A stretch of 6,844 bases of DNA from Geopsychrobacter sp. GTDB lineage: Bacteria > Desulfobacterota > Desulfuromonadia > Desulfuromonadales > Geopsychrobacteraceae. The notes beneath the pieces are model-generated. The model had not been told where the DNA came from and ran no database searches. It was given only the letters and a program-made list of their open reading frames with translations. Positions 1 to 6,411 of this stretch are shown here, piece after piece. The position numbers and the translations under genes were made by a program. Each line of letters starts with the position of its first letter. The first letter of the stretch is position 1. The stretch is from NCBI GenBank assembly GCA_030620915.1, contig JAUXIR010000077.1:1-6844 (forward strand), written 5' to 3'.

Positions 1-1
1 G

Positions 2-970
2 GTCGATCTCGCCTATGGCGTCCCCGGCCTCGGTCGGTTCCGGGTTAATGTCTTCAGCCAACGCAGCAGTGTTTCGGCAGTTTTTCGTGCGATTCCTTTC
101 AAGGTCTTGACCCTCGACGAACTCAACCTGCCCAAAATTCTTAAAAAAATCTCGAATGAACAGCGGGGGCTGGTGCTGGTCACCGGCGCGACGGGTACGG
201 GTAAATCGACCACCCTGGCGGCGATGCTTGACTATATCAACAGCAATCGCACCGAACATATCGTCACCATTGAGGACCCGATCGAATATCTGCATCGCGA
301 TCGTAAATGCATCATCAATCAACGCGAAGTCGGCTTCGATACCGACAGTTTCGCCGTCGCCCTGAAAAGTGCCCTGCGCCAGGATCCCGATGTTATCCTG
401 GTCGGTGAGATGCGGGATCTCGAGACCACAGAGACCGCCCTTGCCGCGGCAGAAACAGGCCACCTGGTTCTTTCGACCATGCACACCATCGATGCCCCCG
501 AAACCATCACCCGCATCGTCGCCATGTTCCCCCCCCACCAGCAACGTCAGATCCGCCTGCAGCTTTCGGGAGTCCTCAAGGGAGTTATCTCCCAACGCCT
601 GATCCCGCGCGCACAGGGCAAGGGCCGGGTCGCCGCGGTTGAGGTCATGGTCTCGACCGCACGGATTCGTGACCTGATCGACGACCGTGAAAAAACATCA
701 CTCCTGAAAGATACCATCGCCCAGGGTCATACCACCTACGGCATGCAGACCTTCGACCAGTCCTTGATGAAACTGGTACATGACAACATCATCAGCTTTG
801 ACGAAGCGCTACGGCAGAGTTCGAATCCCGATGATTTCAAACTCAAGTTCTCGGGGATCTCATCGACCGCAGACTCCTCGTGGTCAGATTTCGAGAGTGG
901 CCAGCAAGAGATCGGCAAACAGGAAGCGGCAGAGGCAGAAAGTGGAGAAATCAAAATCGAACGCTTCTGA
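2..970 (+). CDS. pilT: Type IV pilus retraction ATPase PilT, C-terminal part (5' cut by window edge)
   Basis: Cytoplasmic hexameric ATPase of the PilT family, which powers pilus retraction and twitching motility by depolymerising pilin at the inner membrane. The reading frame is open from base 2, giving 322 visible residues. The visible start (YGVPGLGRFRVNVF) matches the end of the PilT N-terminal PAS-like domain, so about 70 residues are probably missing upstream. Visible-residue landmarks are Walker A GATGTGKST at 62-70, the Asp box TIEDPIEYLH, Walker B with DVILVGEMRDLET, and the His box ETGHLVLSTMHT. The usual AIRNLIRE motif is weakened to RIRDLIDD. After the GMQTFDQSL segment the protein runs about 50 residues further, through SNPDDF into a Gln/Glu-rich tail absent from classical short PilT proteins. 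MQTFDQ and QREVGFDT recall PilU, but the GEMRDLET box favours PilT. The last 29 nt overlap recX. The TTG at 107 is internal, not the start. Confidence 0.93.
   Translation, partial: VDLAYGVPGLGRFRVNVFSQRSSVSAVFRAIPFKVLTLDELNLPKILKKISNEQRGLVLVTGATGTGKSTTLAAMLDYINSNRTEHIVTIEDPIEYLHRDRKCIINQREVGFDTDSFAVALKSALRQDPDVILVGEMRDLETTETALAAAETGHLVLSTMHTIDAPETITRIVAMFPPHQQRQIRLQLSGVLKGVISQRLIPRAQGKGRVAAVEVMVSTARIRDLIDDREKTSLLKDTIAQGHTTYGMQTFDQSLMKLVHDNIISFDEALRQSSNPDDFKLKFSGISSTADSSWSDFESGQQEIGKQEAAEAESGEIKIERF
931..944 (+). promoter_or_regulatory. recX ribosome binding site and GTG start, inside pilT
   Basis: AGAGG at 931-935 lies 6 nt before GTG at 942-944, in the recX frame. No ATG offers a better N-terminus: GTG gives MEKSKSNASDLLARAL, which leads directly into the first RecX helical repeat. 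The site lies within the last codons of pilT, which suggests translational coupling. The start is inferred from spacing and family fit. Confidence 0.6.
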
Positions 971-1429
971 CCTCCTTGCCCGCGCCCTGCGAATTCTTGG
1001 GCGCCGTGATCACAGCGAAGCCGAACTGCGCCAAAAACTCGAGCGGTTCGGCTTTTCTCCATCTGCAATCGATGAGGTGATCGAACGCTGCTACAGCTAT
1101 AATTACCTGAACGACGAACGCTATGCCCAGGCCAAAAGCCGCGAGATGCTGCGCAACGCCGCGGAGTCGGGCCGAGAATCCTGCTGGAACTGCGGCGCCG
1201 GGGGATCAAAGAGAGCCTGGCCCATGCGGCGCTACAAAGCGCCACTGAAGAGATCCCCCCTGAAGAGGTTTTTCTTCAGCAGCTTGAGCGCCGCTTCGCC
1301 GGTTTCAATTATGCAGCAGCCAACGACAAGGAGCGCCGCCGGGTGGTCAGCTATTTCCAACGACGCGGTTTTAGCCTCGGGACGATCTTTTCGCTGCTGA
1401 AAGACAATCCTCACCCCGATAAAAAATAA
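942..1429 (+). pseudogene. recX: Regulatory protein RecX, split by a single-base frameshift
   Basis: RecX binds RecA filaments and modulates recombinase activity in the cytoplasm. Reading from GTG 942, the first 76 residues are typical: DLLARALRILGRRDHSEAEL, then FGF, then YLNDERYAQAKSREMLRNAAESG. At the GGG run 1169-1171 the family pattern moves to the -1 frame, where GPRILLELRRRGIKESLAHA, FLQQLERRFAG and YFQRRGFSLGTIFSLL continue to a TAA at 1427-1429. Adding one G restores a 162-residue protein, normal for RecX. As written, translation would instead give 76 RecX residues plus 76 unrelated ones, ending at TGA 1398-1400. Both halves look well conserved, so the lesion is either very recent or a sequence error. 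There is no heptameric slippery site to suggest programmed frameshifting. It follows pilT with a 29 nt overlap and precedes alaS, a common recX neighbour. Confidence 0.88.
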
Positions 1430-1490
1430 AAACAGGGGCTTTTCATAGGCCGCATCTTCAATTATCATCCACCATTCTATGAATTTTACC

Positions 1491-1506
1491 GCCGAAAACA
1501 TTCGGC
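1491..1506 (+). other. Small perfect hairpin in the recX-alaS gap
   Basis: GCCGAA (1491-1496) and TTCGGC (1501-1506) form a 6-bp perfect stem around an AACA loop, ending 26 nt before the alaS start. It is followed by CGTGTTGACTTT rather than a T-run, so it is a poor intrinsic terminator. It could be a weak recX terminator, an element in the alaS leader, or chance. I see no convincing -35/-10 pair in this gap of about 100 nt. Confidence 0.3.
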
Positions 1507-1532
1507 CGTGTTGACTTTAAAAGGATACGACC

Positions 1533-4178
1533 ATGACAGGCTCAGAGATTCGCGCCCGCTTCCTCAAATATTTCGAAGACCGTGGCCACACCATCGTCTC
1601 CTCCTCTTCGCTGGTACCGCATAATGACCCGACCCTGCTCTTTACCAACGCCGGGATGAACCAGTTCAAGGACTGCTTCTTAGGTGCCGAGAAACGCGAT
1701 TATGTCCGCGCCTGTTCATCGCAAAAATGTGTCCGCGCCGGCGGTAAACATAACGACCTCGAAAATGTCGGCCGCACCGCGCGGCATCACACCTTCTTCG
1801 AGATGCTCGGCAATTTCTCCTTCGGCGACTATTTCAAAAAGGAAGCAATTGCCTATGCCTGGGAATTTCTGACCGTGGAGATGGGGCTGGATAAAGACCG
1901 GCTCTACGTCTCGGTCTACACCACCGACGACGAGGCGGCCGATATCTGGCACCAGCAGGAAGGGGTGCCGAAAGAGAGGATCTTCCGTTTCGAGGAGGAC
2001 AACTTCTGGTCGATGGGCGACACCGGCCCCCGCGGTCCCTGCTCGGAAATCTTCTATGACAACGGTCCCGAGATCGGCTGCGATTCACCCGATTGTACCG
2101 TCGGTTGTGACTGTGATCGCTACATGGAGATCTGGAATAATGTCTTCATGCAATACGATCGACAGCCGGATGGCGAACTGGTTCCGCTGCCGAAACCGGC
2201 GGTCGATACCGGCATGGGCCTGGAACGGATCACCACCGTCATCCAGGGCAAGCAATCGAATTATGATACCGACCTGCTGCGCGCCATCATCAGCCACATC
2301 GAACAACTCTCGGGCAAAACCTACGGCGAGATTGCTGAGAATGACGTCTCGATGCGGGTCATGGCCGACCACAGCCGAGCGGCCGCCTTCTTGATTGCCG
2401 ACGGCGTGCTCCCTTCAAACGAAGGGCGTGGTTATGTATTGCGACGCATCATGCGCCGTGCGATGCGGCACGCCAAGATGCTCGGCTTCGAAGATCCGGT
2501 CCTCTATAAAACCGCGACCTTCGTTCTGCAATACATGGCACAAGCCTTTCCGGAAGAAGCCAAACGGAGTGATTTTGTCGCCAAGGTGGTCCAGAACGAA
2601 GAGGAACGCTTCATCCAGACCCTGGGCAACGGCCTGCGGATTTTGCAGGACGAGATCGCCAAACTGGCGGAGAAAAAACAGAAGACTATCCCCGGCGAGA
2701 CGGTCTTCAAGCTCTATGACACCTATGGCTTTCCGGTCGACTTGACTGCGGATATCGTTGAGAAAGACGGCTATATCCTCGATGAAGCAGGATTTGAAGC
2801 CTGCATGGACGAGCAACGCAAAAAAGCCCGTGCCCACTGGAAGGGTTCAGGGGAAGAGGCGATTTCGGCCATCTACAAAAAGCTTGTCGATCAGGGGATC
2901 AACTCAACCTTCAACGGCTACCAGAGTCTTGAAGAGCAAAGCGAGGTTTCGGCCCTGCTCCGCGATGGCGAACTGATCGAAGCAGCGGCTTGCGGTGAAA
3001 CGGTCGAGGTTATCTGCGCCACGACCCCCTGCTACGGCGAATCGGGGGGACAGGTCGGCGACAGCGGCAGCATCACCAGCGATGAAGCGAGCCTGCGGAT
3101 CATTGAAACCCGCAAGCCTCTCCCCGACCTGCTGGTCCATAGTTGCGAAGTCGTAACCGGCGCCATCCAAACCGGAGCGAAGGTCAAAATCAAGGTCGAT
3201 GCCGCGCGGCGTCTGCAGATCGTGCGTAACCATACCGCGACCCACCTGCTGCAATCCGCGCTGCAGAAGATTCTCGGTGAGCATATCAAACAGGCCGGTT
3301 CTCTGGTCACCCCTGAGCGCCTGCGCTTCGACTTCACTCACTTCTCGCCGGTAAGCAACAAAGAGCTTCAGCAGATCGAGGAGCTGGTTAACGCCGAGAT
3401 TCGCCGCAATAGCACGGTATCCAATCGGGAAATGGCGGCGGATGAAGCGATTGAAGCCGGGGCCATGGCCCTTTTCGGTGAAAAATATGGGGATCGGGTC
3501 CGGGTTGTCGAAGTCGGCGACTTCTCCATGGAGCTGTGCGGCGGCACCCATGCCGAGGCCGCTGGAGACATCGGGCTCTTCCGCATCCTCAGTGAGGCCG
3601 GGATTGCTGCGGGTGTCCGCCGAATTGAAGCCATCACCGGCGATACTGCCCTTGAACAGGTCCATCAGCAACAGCAGACCCTCAGCCAGCTCGGAAAAAT
3701 ACTCAAGACCGATCCGGCGAATCTGGAACAACGGTTGCTGAAACTTCTGGATAACCAGCGCCTGCTCGAAAAAGAACTGGAGCAACTGCAGGCAAAGGTC
3801 AACGCCGACCTCGGTGGTGACCTGATATCTCAGGTGCAAGAGGTTGACGGAGTCAAACTTCTGGCGGTCCGTGTCGATGGCAGCGATGGCAAACAACTAC
3901 GCGAGCTTTCCGACCAGCTCAAAGACAGGCTCCCCTCGGCGGTTATGGTCTTGACTGGCTCCTGTGATGACAAGGTCCCACTGCTGGTCGTCGTCACCAA
4001 AGACTTAACCGGTCAGATTGCCGCAGGAGATTTGATCAAACCCCTGGCCGAAATTGTCGGGGGTCGCGGTGGTGGGCGTCCCGACATGGCGCAAGCCGGC
4101 GGTAAGGATACCGGTCAGATCGATAATCTTTTGGCCGCAGCTCCAGAACAGCTCAGGGCATTGTTGAACAAAAATTAA
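1533..4178 (+). CDS. alaS: Alanyl-tRNA synthetase
   Basis: Cytoplasmic class II synthetase that charges tRNA-Ala and hydrolyses mis-charged Ser- or Gly-tRNA-Ala. The product is 881 residues, close to the E. coli enzyme in length, and all domains are present. The catalytic core begins with [18 protein letters not shown] and [17 protein letters not shown], followed by [15 protein letters not shown] and [15 protein letters not shown] Cys-rich insert ([20 protein letters not shown]) follows; it occurs in many bacterial AlaRS. The tRNA-recognition region contains [20 protein letters not shown]. The editing domain has zinc-type ligands His567 and His571 (HTATH) plus Cys669 and His673 (CGGTH). A coiled stretch around residues 710-765 leads to the C-Ala domain with [20 protein letters not shown] at 1521-1525, 7 nt before ATG 1533, supports the start. 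I see no frameshift or missing key residue. Confidence 0.98.
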   Translation: MTGSEIRARFLKYFEDRGHTIVSSSSLVPHNDPTLLFTNAGMNQFKDCFLGAEKRDYVRACSSQKCVRAGGKHNDLENVGRTARHHTFFEMLGNFSFGDYFKKEAIAYAWEFLTVEMGLDKDRLYVSVYTTDDEAADIWHQQEGVPKERIFRFEEDNFWSMGDTGPRGPCSEIFYDNGPEIGCDSPDCTVGCDCDRYMEIWNNVFMQYDRQPDGELVPLPKPAVDTGMGLERITTVIQGKQSNYDTDLLRAIISHIEQLSGKTYGEIAENDVSMRVMADHSRAAAFLIADGVLPSNEGRGYVLRRIMRRAMRHAKMLGFEDPVLYKTATFVLQYMAQAFPEEAKRSDFVAKVVQNEEERFIQTLGNGLRILQDEIAKLAEKKQKTIPGETVFKLYDTYGFPVDLTADIVEKDGYILDEAGFEACMDEQRKKARAHWKGSGEEAISAIYKKLVDQGINSTFNGYQSLEEQSEVSALLRDGELIEAAACGETVEVICATTPCYGESGGQVGDSGSITSDEASLRIIETRKPLPDLLVHSCEVVTGAIQTGAKVKIKVDAARRLQIVRNHTATHLLQSALQKILGEHIKQAGSLVTPERLRFDFTHFSPVSNKELQQIEELVNAEIRRNSTVSNREMAADEAIEAGAMALFGEKYGDRVRVVEVGDFSMELCGGTHAEAAGDIGLFRILSEAGIAAGVRRIEAITGDTALEQVHQQQQTLSQLGKILKTDPANLEQRLLKLLDNQRLLEKELEQLQAKVNADLGGDLISQVQEVDGVKLLAVRVDGSDGKQLRELSDQLKDRLPSAVMVLTGSCDDKVPLLVVVTKDLTGQIAAGDLIKPLAEIVGGRGGGRPDMAQAGGKDTGQIDNLLAAAPEQLRALLNKN

Positions 4179-4209
4179 AAAGTCACCTCAATCAAGTGAC
4201 TTTCGTTTA
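4179..4209 (+). terminator. Likely intrinsic terminator after alaS
   Basis: AAAGTCAC at 4179-4186 and GTGACTTT at 4196-4203 form an 8-bp perfect stem with a 9-nt loop, starting directly after the alaS stop codon. The following T tract is interrupted (TTTCGTTT) and the stem is only half GC, so strength is uncertain. Its position suggests it separates alaS from the cupin/kinase pair. Confidence 0.55.
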
Positions 4210-4265
4210 AGACCGGGTACAGTTGTGGTGTTGCATTGCATGCAGCCACCGCATAAGGATAGACC

Positions 4266-4613
4266 ATGAAATCTGGGGCACTGATTCAAACTGCGGAGCA
4301 AGAAGAATACATTCATCCAAAACATGATCGTTTCTTCTTGCGCGATGTCGTCACGGCACTGGAGAACCCGGACCTTTCGGTTCATCGCGGCAGGATTGAG
4401 GTTGGCGGTGAGATTATTCCCCATCCCCACGATCTCCAGACCGAAACCTTCTATATCCTTTCCGGTGAGGCCATTTGCACCATCGGGGAGAGAAGCTACC
4501 CGGTATCCGCCGGTCACTGTTGCGTTGCCCCGCCTGGAACCATGCATGGCTTGAAAAACTCGGGAGACCAGCCAGTCGAGTTACTGGCCCTTTTCACGCC
4601 GCCCCTGAAGTAG
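4266..4613 (+). CDS. Single-domain cupin protein
   Basis: A 115-residue one-domain cupin with no signal peptide, probably cytoplasmic. Both cupin motifs are intact. Motif 1 runs GGEIIPHPHDLQTETFYILSG (residues 47-67), with candidate metal ligands His53, His55 and Glu60. Motif 2 runs from Gly83 through PPGTMHGLKN, with His94 as the fourth ligand. All four ligands are present, so a metal-binding fold is likely, but cupins range from isomerases and dioxygenases to ligand-binding proteins and the sequence does not fix a substrate. AAGGA at 4255-4259, 6 nt before ATG, supports the start. The gene lies between the alaS terminator and a receiver-histidine kinase 80 nt downstream, so the two may share a transcript; a functional link between them is only inferred. 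Confidence 0.88.
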   Translation: MKSGALIQTAEQEEYIHPKHDRFFLRDVVTALENPDLSVHRGRIEVGGEIIPHPHDLQTETFYILSGEAICTIGERSYPVSAGHCCVAPPGTMHGLKNSGDQPVELLALFTPPLK

Positions 4614-4679
4614 AGCGGTTGTTTCGGAGTCGTTTGGTGAAACTTGCACAGCGCACACAACCAGAGGTGACCCTTGAAC

Positions 4680-4696
4680 AGGAGGGGAAAAGCATG
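4680..4696 (+). promoter_or_regulatory. Strong ribosome binding site choosing ATG 4694
   Basis: AGGAGG at 4680-4685 is a full Shine-Dalgarno match, 8 nt before ATG 4694-4696. The frame is open far upstream, into the cupin gene, so this site is the main reason to start at 4694. A rival is GTG 4637, with GGAG at 4626-4629 and 7 nt spacing, which would add 19 residues. Confidence 0.7.
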
Positions 4697-5767
4697 CTGA
4701 TCGTTGATGATGAACCGATCATCCGCGACCTCTGTGCCCGAGCCCTCAAGGGCTTCAAAATCCTCCAGGCAAATGATGGACAGGAAGCAACGGAACTTTT
4801 GAGACAACATGAGGTTGACGTTGTCCTCACCGACGTGATGATGCCGCGCCTGAATGGCCTCGACCTGCTGCGTCAGATCAAGGAAGAGACTCCCGATCAA
4901 ATTGTCATTTTGATGACCGGCTATACCGAAAAAGAGGTCATCCTGCAGGCGCTGAAAGCCGGCGCCGATGAATTCATCAGTAAGCCCCTCAATCTACTCC
5001 AGTTACGCACCATCATCGACAAAACGCTTGAAAAGCAGAGCCTGCGAAAACAGATATCGAGCCTGCAGCAGGCAGACAAACTCAAGAGTGAATTTCTCGG
5101 TCTTATTTCACACAAACTGAAGACCCCGGCCACCGCCATTTCGCTCTTCATCCAGAATATCGCCGACGGCATCATCGACCTGGAGGATCCCGGTTTTCGT
5201 CAGGTACTCGGCATGGTCCAGGCTGAAACCCTGCACATGGAACATCTAATCCAGGATCTACTCTATTTCAGCCAGTTCATCCTCGATGATAAACCCGCCC
5301 AACTCCAACAGATTGAACTCGGCAAGGTTACCCGCCAGGTCTGTAGCAACATGGAGCCCCTGGCTGCGGCTAAACTACAAAAATTTGAAATAAAAATTGA
5401 TGTCCCCTTCTCGCCCGAACCGCTCAACCTGGATCGTGAACGAACCTCTTTCATCTTACGCGCCCTGCTCGACAACGCGATTAAATTCACCCCCGAGGGT
5501 GGTTCAATCCTGCTCGAAGGCAGCCTGGTCGATCAGGATGCAATCTTACGCATCCGCGACACCGGTCCGGGTATCCCCAAGACAGAGCTGACCAAGATTT
5601 TCTCCAAATTCTATCAGGTCGATCCGACCAATACCGGCCAGGTGCGTGGTTTCGGCCTCGGGCTCTACTACGCGCGCGAGTTTGCCCGCTCAATGGGCGG
5701 CGAACTGAGCATCGAAAGCAATCAAAGCCTCGGCACAGTCGCCACCATCAAACTCCCGCACAACTGA
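4694..5767 (+). CDS. Soluble receiver-histidine kinase (REC-HisKA-HATPase_c)
   Basis: A 357-residue two-component protein with an N-terminal receiver fused to a kinase core and no membrane segment, so cytoplasmic. Receiver (about 1-115): acidic pair Asp5/Asp6, phospho-acceptor Asp47 in LTDVMMPRLNG, Thr75 and Lys97 (FISKP). A charged coiled-coil-like linker (about 110-132) leads to HisKA with SHKLKTP, phospho-acceptor His140. The usual acidic residue after the His is Lys141. HATPase_c (about 245-357) has the N box LLDNAIKFTPEGG (Asn261), G1 DTGPGIP, an F-box-like FSKFYQVD and G2 RGFGLGLYYAREFARSMGG, all apparently functional. The likely model is that an upstream kinase phosphorylates the receiver, which then controls the kinase core; the partner regulator is not in this window. 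ATG 4694 places the first residue inside strand beta-1, slightly short for a receiver, so GTG 4637 remains possible. It lies downstream of the cupin. Confidence 0.93.
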   Translation: MLIVDDEPIIRDLCARALKGFKILQANDGQEATELLRQHEVDVVLTDVMMPRLNGLDLLRQIKEETPDQIVILMTGYTEKEVILQALKAGADEFISKPLNLLQLRTIIDKTLEKQSLRKQISSLQQADKLKSEFLGLISHKLKTPATAISLFIQNIADGIIDLEDPGFRQVLGMVQAETLHMEHLIQDLLYFSQFILDDKPAQLQQIELGKVTRQVCSNMEPLAAAKLQKFEIKIDVPFSPEPLNLDRERTSFILRALLDNAIKFTPEGGSILLEGSLVDQDAILRIRDTGPGIPKTELTKIFSKFYQVDPTNTGQVRGFGLGLYYAREFARSMGGELSIESNQSLGTVATIKLPHN

Positions 5768-5801
5768 GGACTCTTCCAGCCCCATAATCCCGCTAAACCC
5801 T

Positions 5802-5830
5802 TTTATTCCGCCGCTCTTTTGTGCTATATC
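5802..5830 (+). promoter_or_regulatory. Candidate sigma-70-type promoter for hslVU
   Basis: TGC-TATATC (TATATC at 5825-5830) resembles an extended -10 box. TTTATT at 5802-5807 is a weak -35 box with 17 bp spacing. It lies in the 113-nt gap before hslV and would put the transcript start near 5837. Recognised by eye only; the -35 match is poor. Confidence 0.3.
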
Positions 5831-5846
5831 TCATCTTTTGTCCTGC

Positions 5847-5870
5847 CTGAGGATTTTCCTTAGCAAGGAG
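5847..5870 (+). promoter_or_regulatory. Two alternative hairpins over the hslV ribosome binding site
   Basis: The ribosome binding site AAGGAG is at 5865-5870, 10 nt before ATG 5881. TCCTT (5857-5861) can pair with AAGGA (5865-5869) around an AGC loop, hiding the site. The same TCCTT also forms the right arm of another hairpin, CTGAGGA (5847-5853) with TCCTTAG (5857-5863), 7 bp including one G-U. The two cannot form together. The pairings are seen in the sequence; a switch or thermosensor role is inferred. Confidence 0.4.
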
Positions 5871-5880
5871 CGTTGATTAT

Positions 5881-6411
5881 ATGTTCAAAGGAACCACAAT
5901 CTGCTGTGTGCGCCGCGACAATCAGATCGCCCTGGGTGGCGATGGTCAGGTCACACTCGGCCATACGGTGATGAAGCATGGCGCACGTAAAATCCGCCGC
6001 CTCTACCAGGAGAAGGTGCTGGCCGGTTTTGCCGGCAGTACCGCCGATGCCTTCACCCTGTTCGAGAAGTTCGAGGCCAAACTGCAGGAGCACCGGGGCA
6101 ATCTGCCACGCGCAGCGGTCAGTCTGGCCAAGGACTGGCGTACCGACAAGTTTCTACGCACACTCGAAGCCCTGTTGATCGTTGCCGACAAAGAGAACAC
6201 CCTGGTCATTTCCGGGGCTGGAGATGTCATCGAACCGGATGACGGAGTCGCGGCTATCGGTTCCGGCGGCAGCTTTGCCCTGGCTGCGGCCCGTGCGCTG
6301 CTGGCCGATACCGATCTGCCGCCAGCCATTATCGCTGATAAAGCCCTGCACATCGCGGCCGATATCTGTATCTATACCAATGACCATATCGCTATTGAGG
6401 AACTCTCGTGA
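5881..6411 (+). CDS. hslV: HslV (ClpQ), peptidase subunit of the HslUV protease
   Basis: Threonine peptidase of the proteasome-like HslUV complex; two HslV hexamers stack and are fed unfolded proteins by HslU in the cytoplasm. The 176-residue product is of normal length. A four-residue propeptide (MFKG) precedes the catalytic Thr5, which becomes Thr1 of the mature enzyme. Asp21 in GGDGQVTLG and Lys37 in ARKIRRLY match the active-site Asp17 and Lys33 of mature HslV, and Ser128 in AIGSGG matches the conserved serine near 124. [33 protein letters not shown] and the C-terminal [15 protein letters not shown] are hallmarks of the family. ATG 5881 follows AAGGAG (5865-5870) with 10 nt spacing. Its TGA overlaps the hslU GTG by 4 nt, so the two are translationally coupled. 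Confidence 0.98.
   Translation: MFKGTTICCVRRDNQIALGGDGQVTLGHTVMKHGARKIRRLYQEKVLAGFAGSTADAFTLFEKFEAKLQEHRGNLPRAAVSLAKDWRTDKFLRTLEALLIVADKENTLVISGAGDVIEPDDGVAAIGSGGSFALAAARALLADTDLPPAIIADKALHIAADICIYTNDHIAIEELS

Noticed and set aside
1160..1175. Programmed -1 ribosomal frameshifting in recX
   Set aside because: There is no X XXY YYZ slippery heptamer at the switch point, and recX is not known to use frameshifting; a missing base is simpler.
736..1245. 169-codon minus-strand open frame across the pilT-recX junction
   Set aside because: It lies opposite conserved pilT and recX coding sequence and has no family features.
1414..1444. CCCC/GGGG inverted repeat with following TTTT at the end of recX
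   Set aside because: Only 4 bp of stem with a 17-nt A-rich loop; not a believable terminator.
2904..3896. 330-codon open frame on the minus strand inside alaS
   Set aside because: It is wholly antisense to a highly conserved gene, has no recognisable domain, and is explained by the codon pattern of alaS.
4237..4244. TGCATGCA palindrome before the cupin gene
   Set aside because: An 8-bp palindrome is expected by chance at this length and there is no second copy nearby to suggest an operator.
4475..4693. Long upstream extension of the receiver-kinase frame, from an ATG at 4475 within the cupin gene
   Set aside because: The extra residues (MHHRGEKLPGIRRSLL and on) resemble no domain and overlap the well-supported cupin in another frame; a strong ribosome binding site marks ATG 4694.
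5780..5788. CCCCATAAT resembling a sigma-32 -10 element upstream of hslV
   Set aside because: No CTTGAA-like -35 box lies 13-17 nt upstream, and the region runs into the end of the kinase gene; too weak to call a heat-shock promoter.
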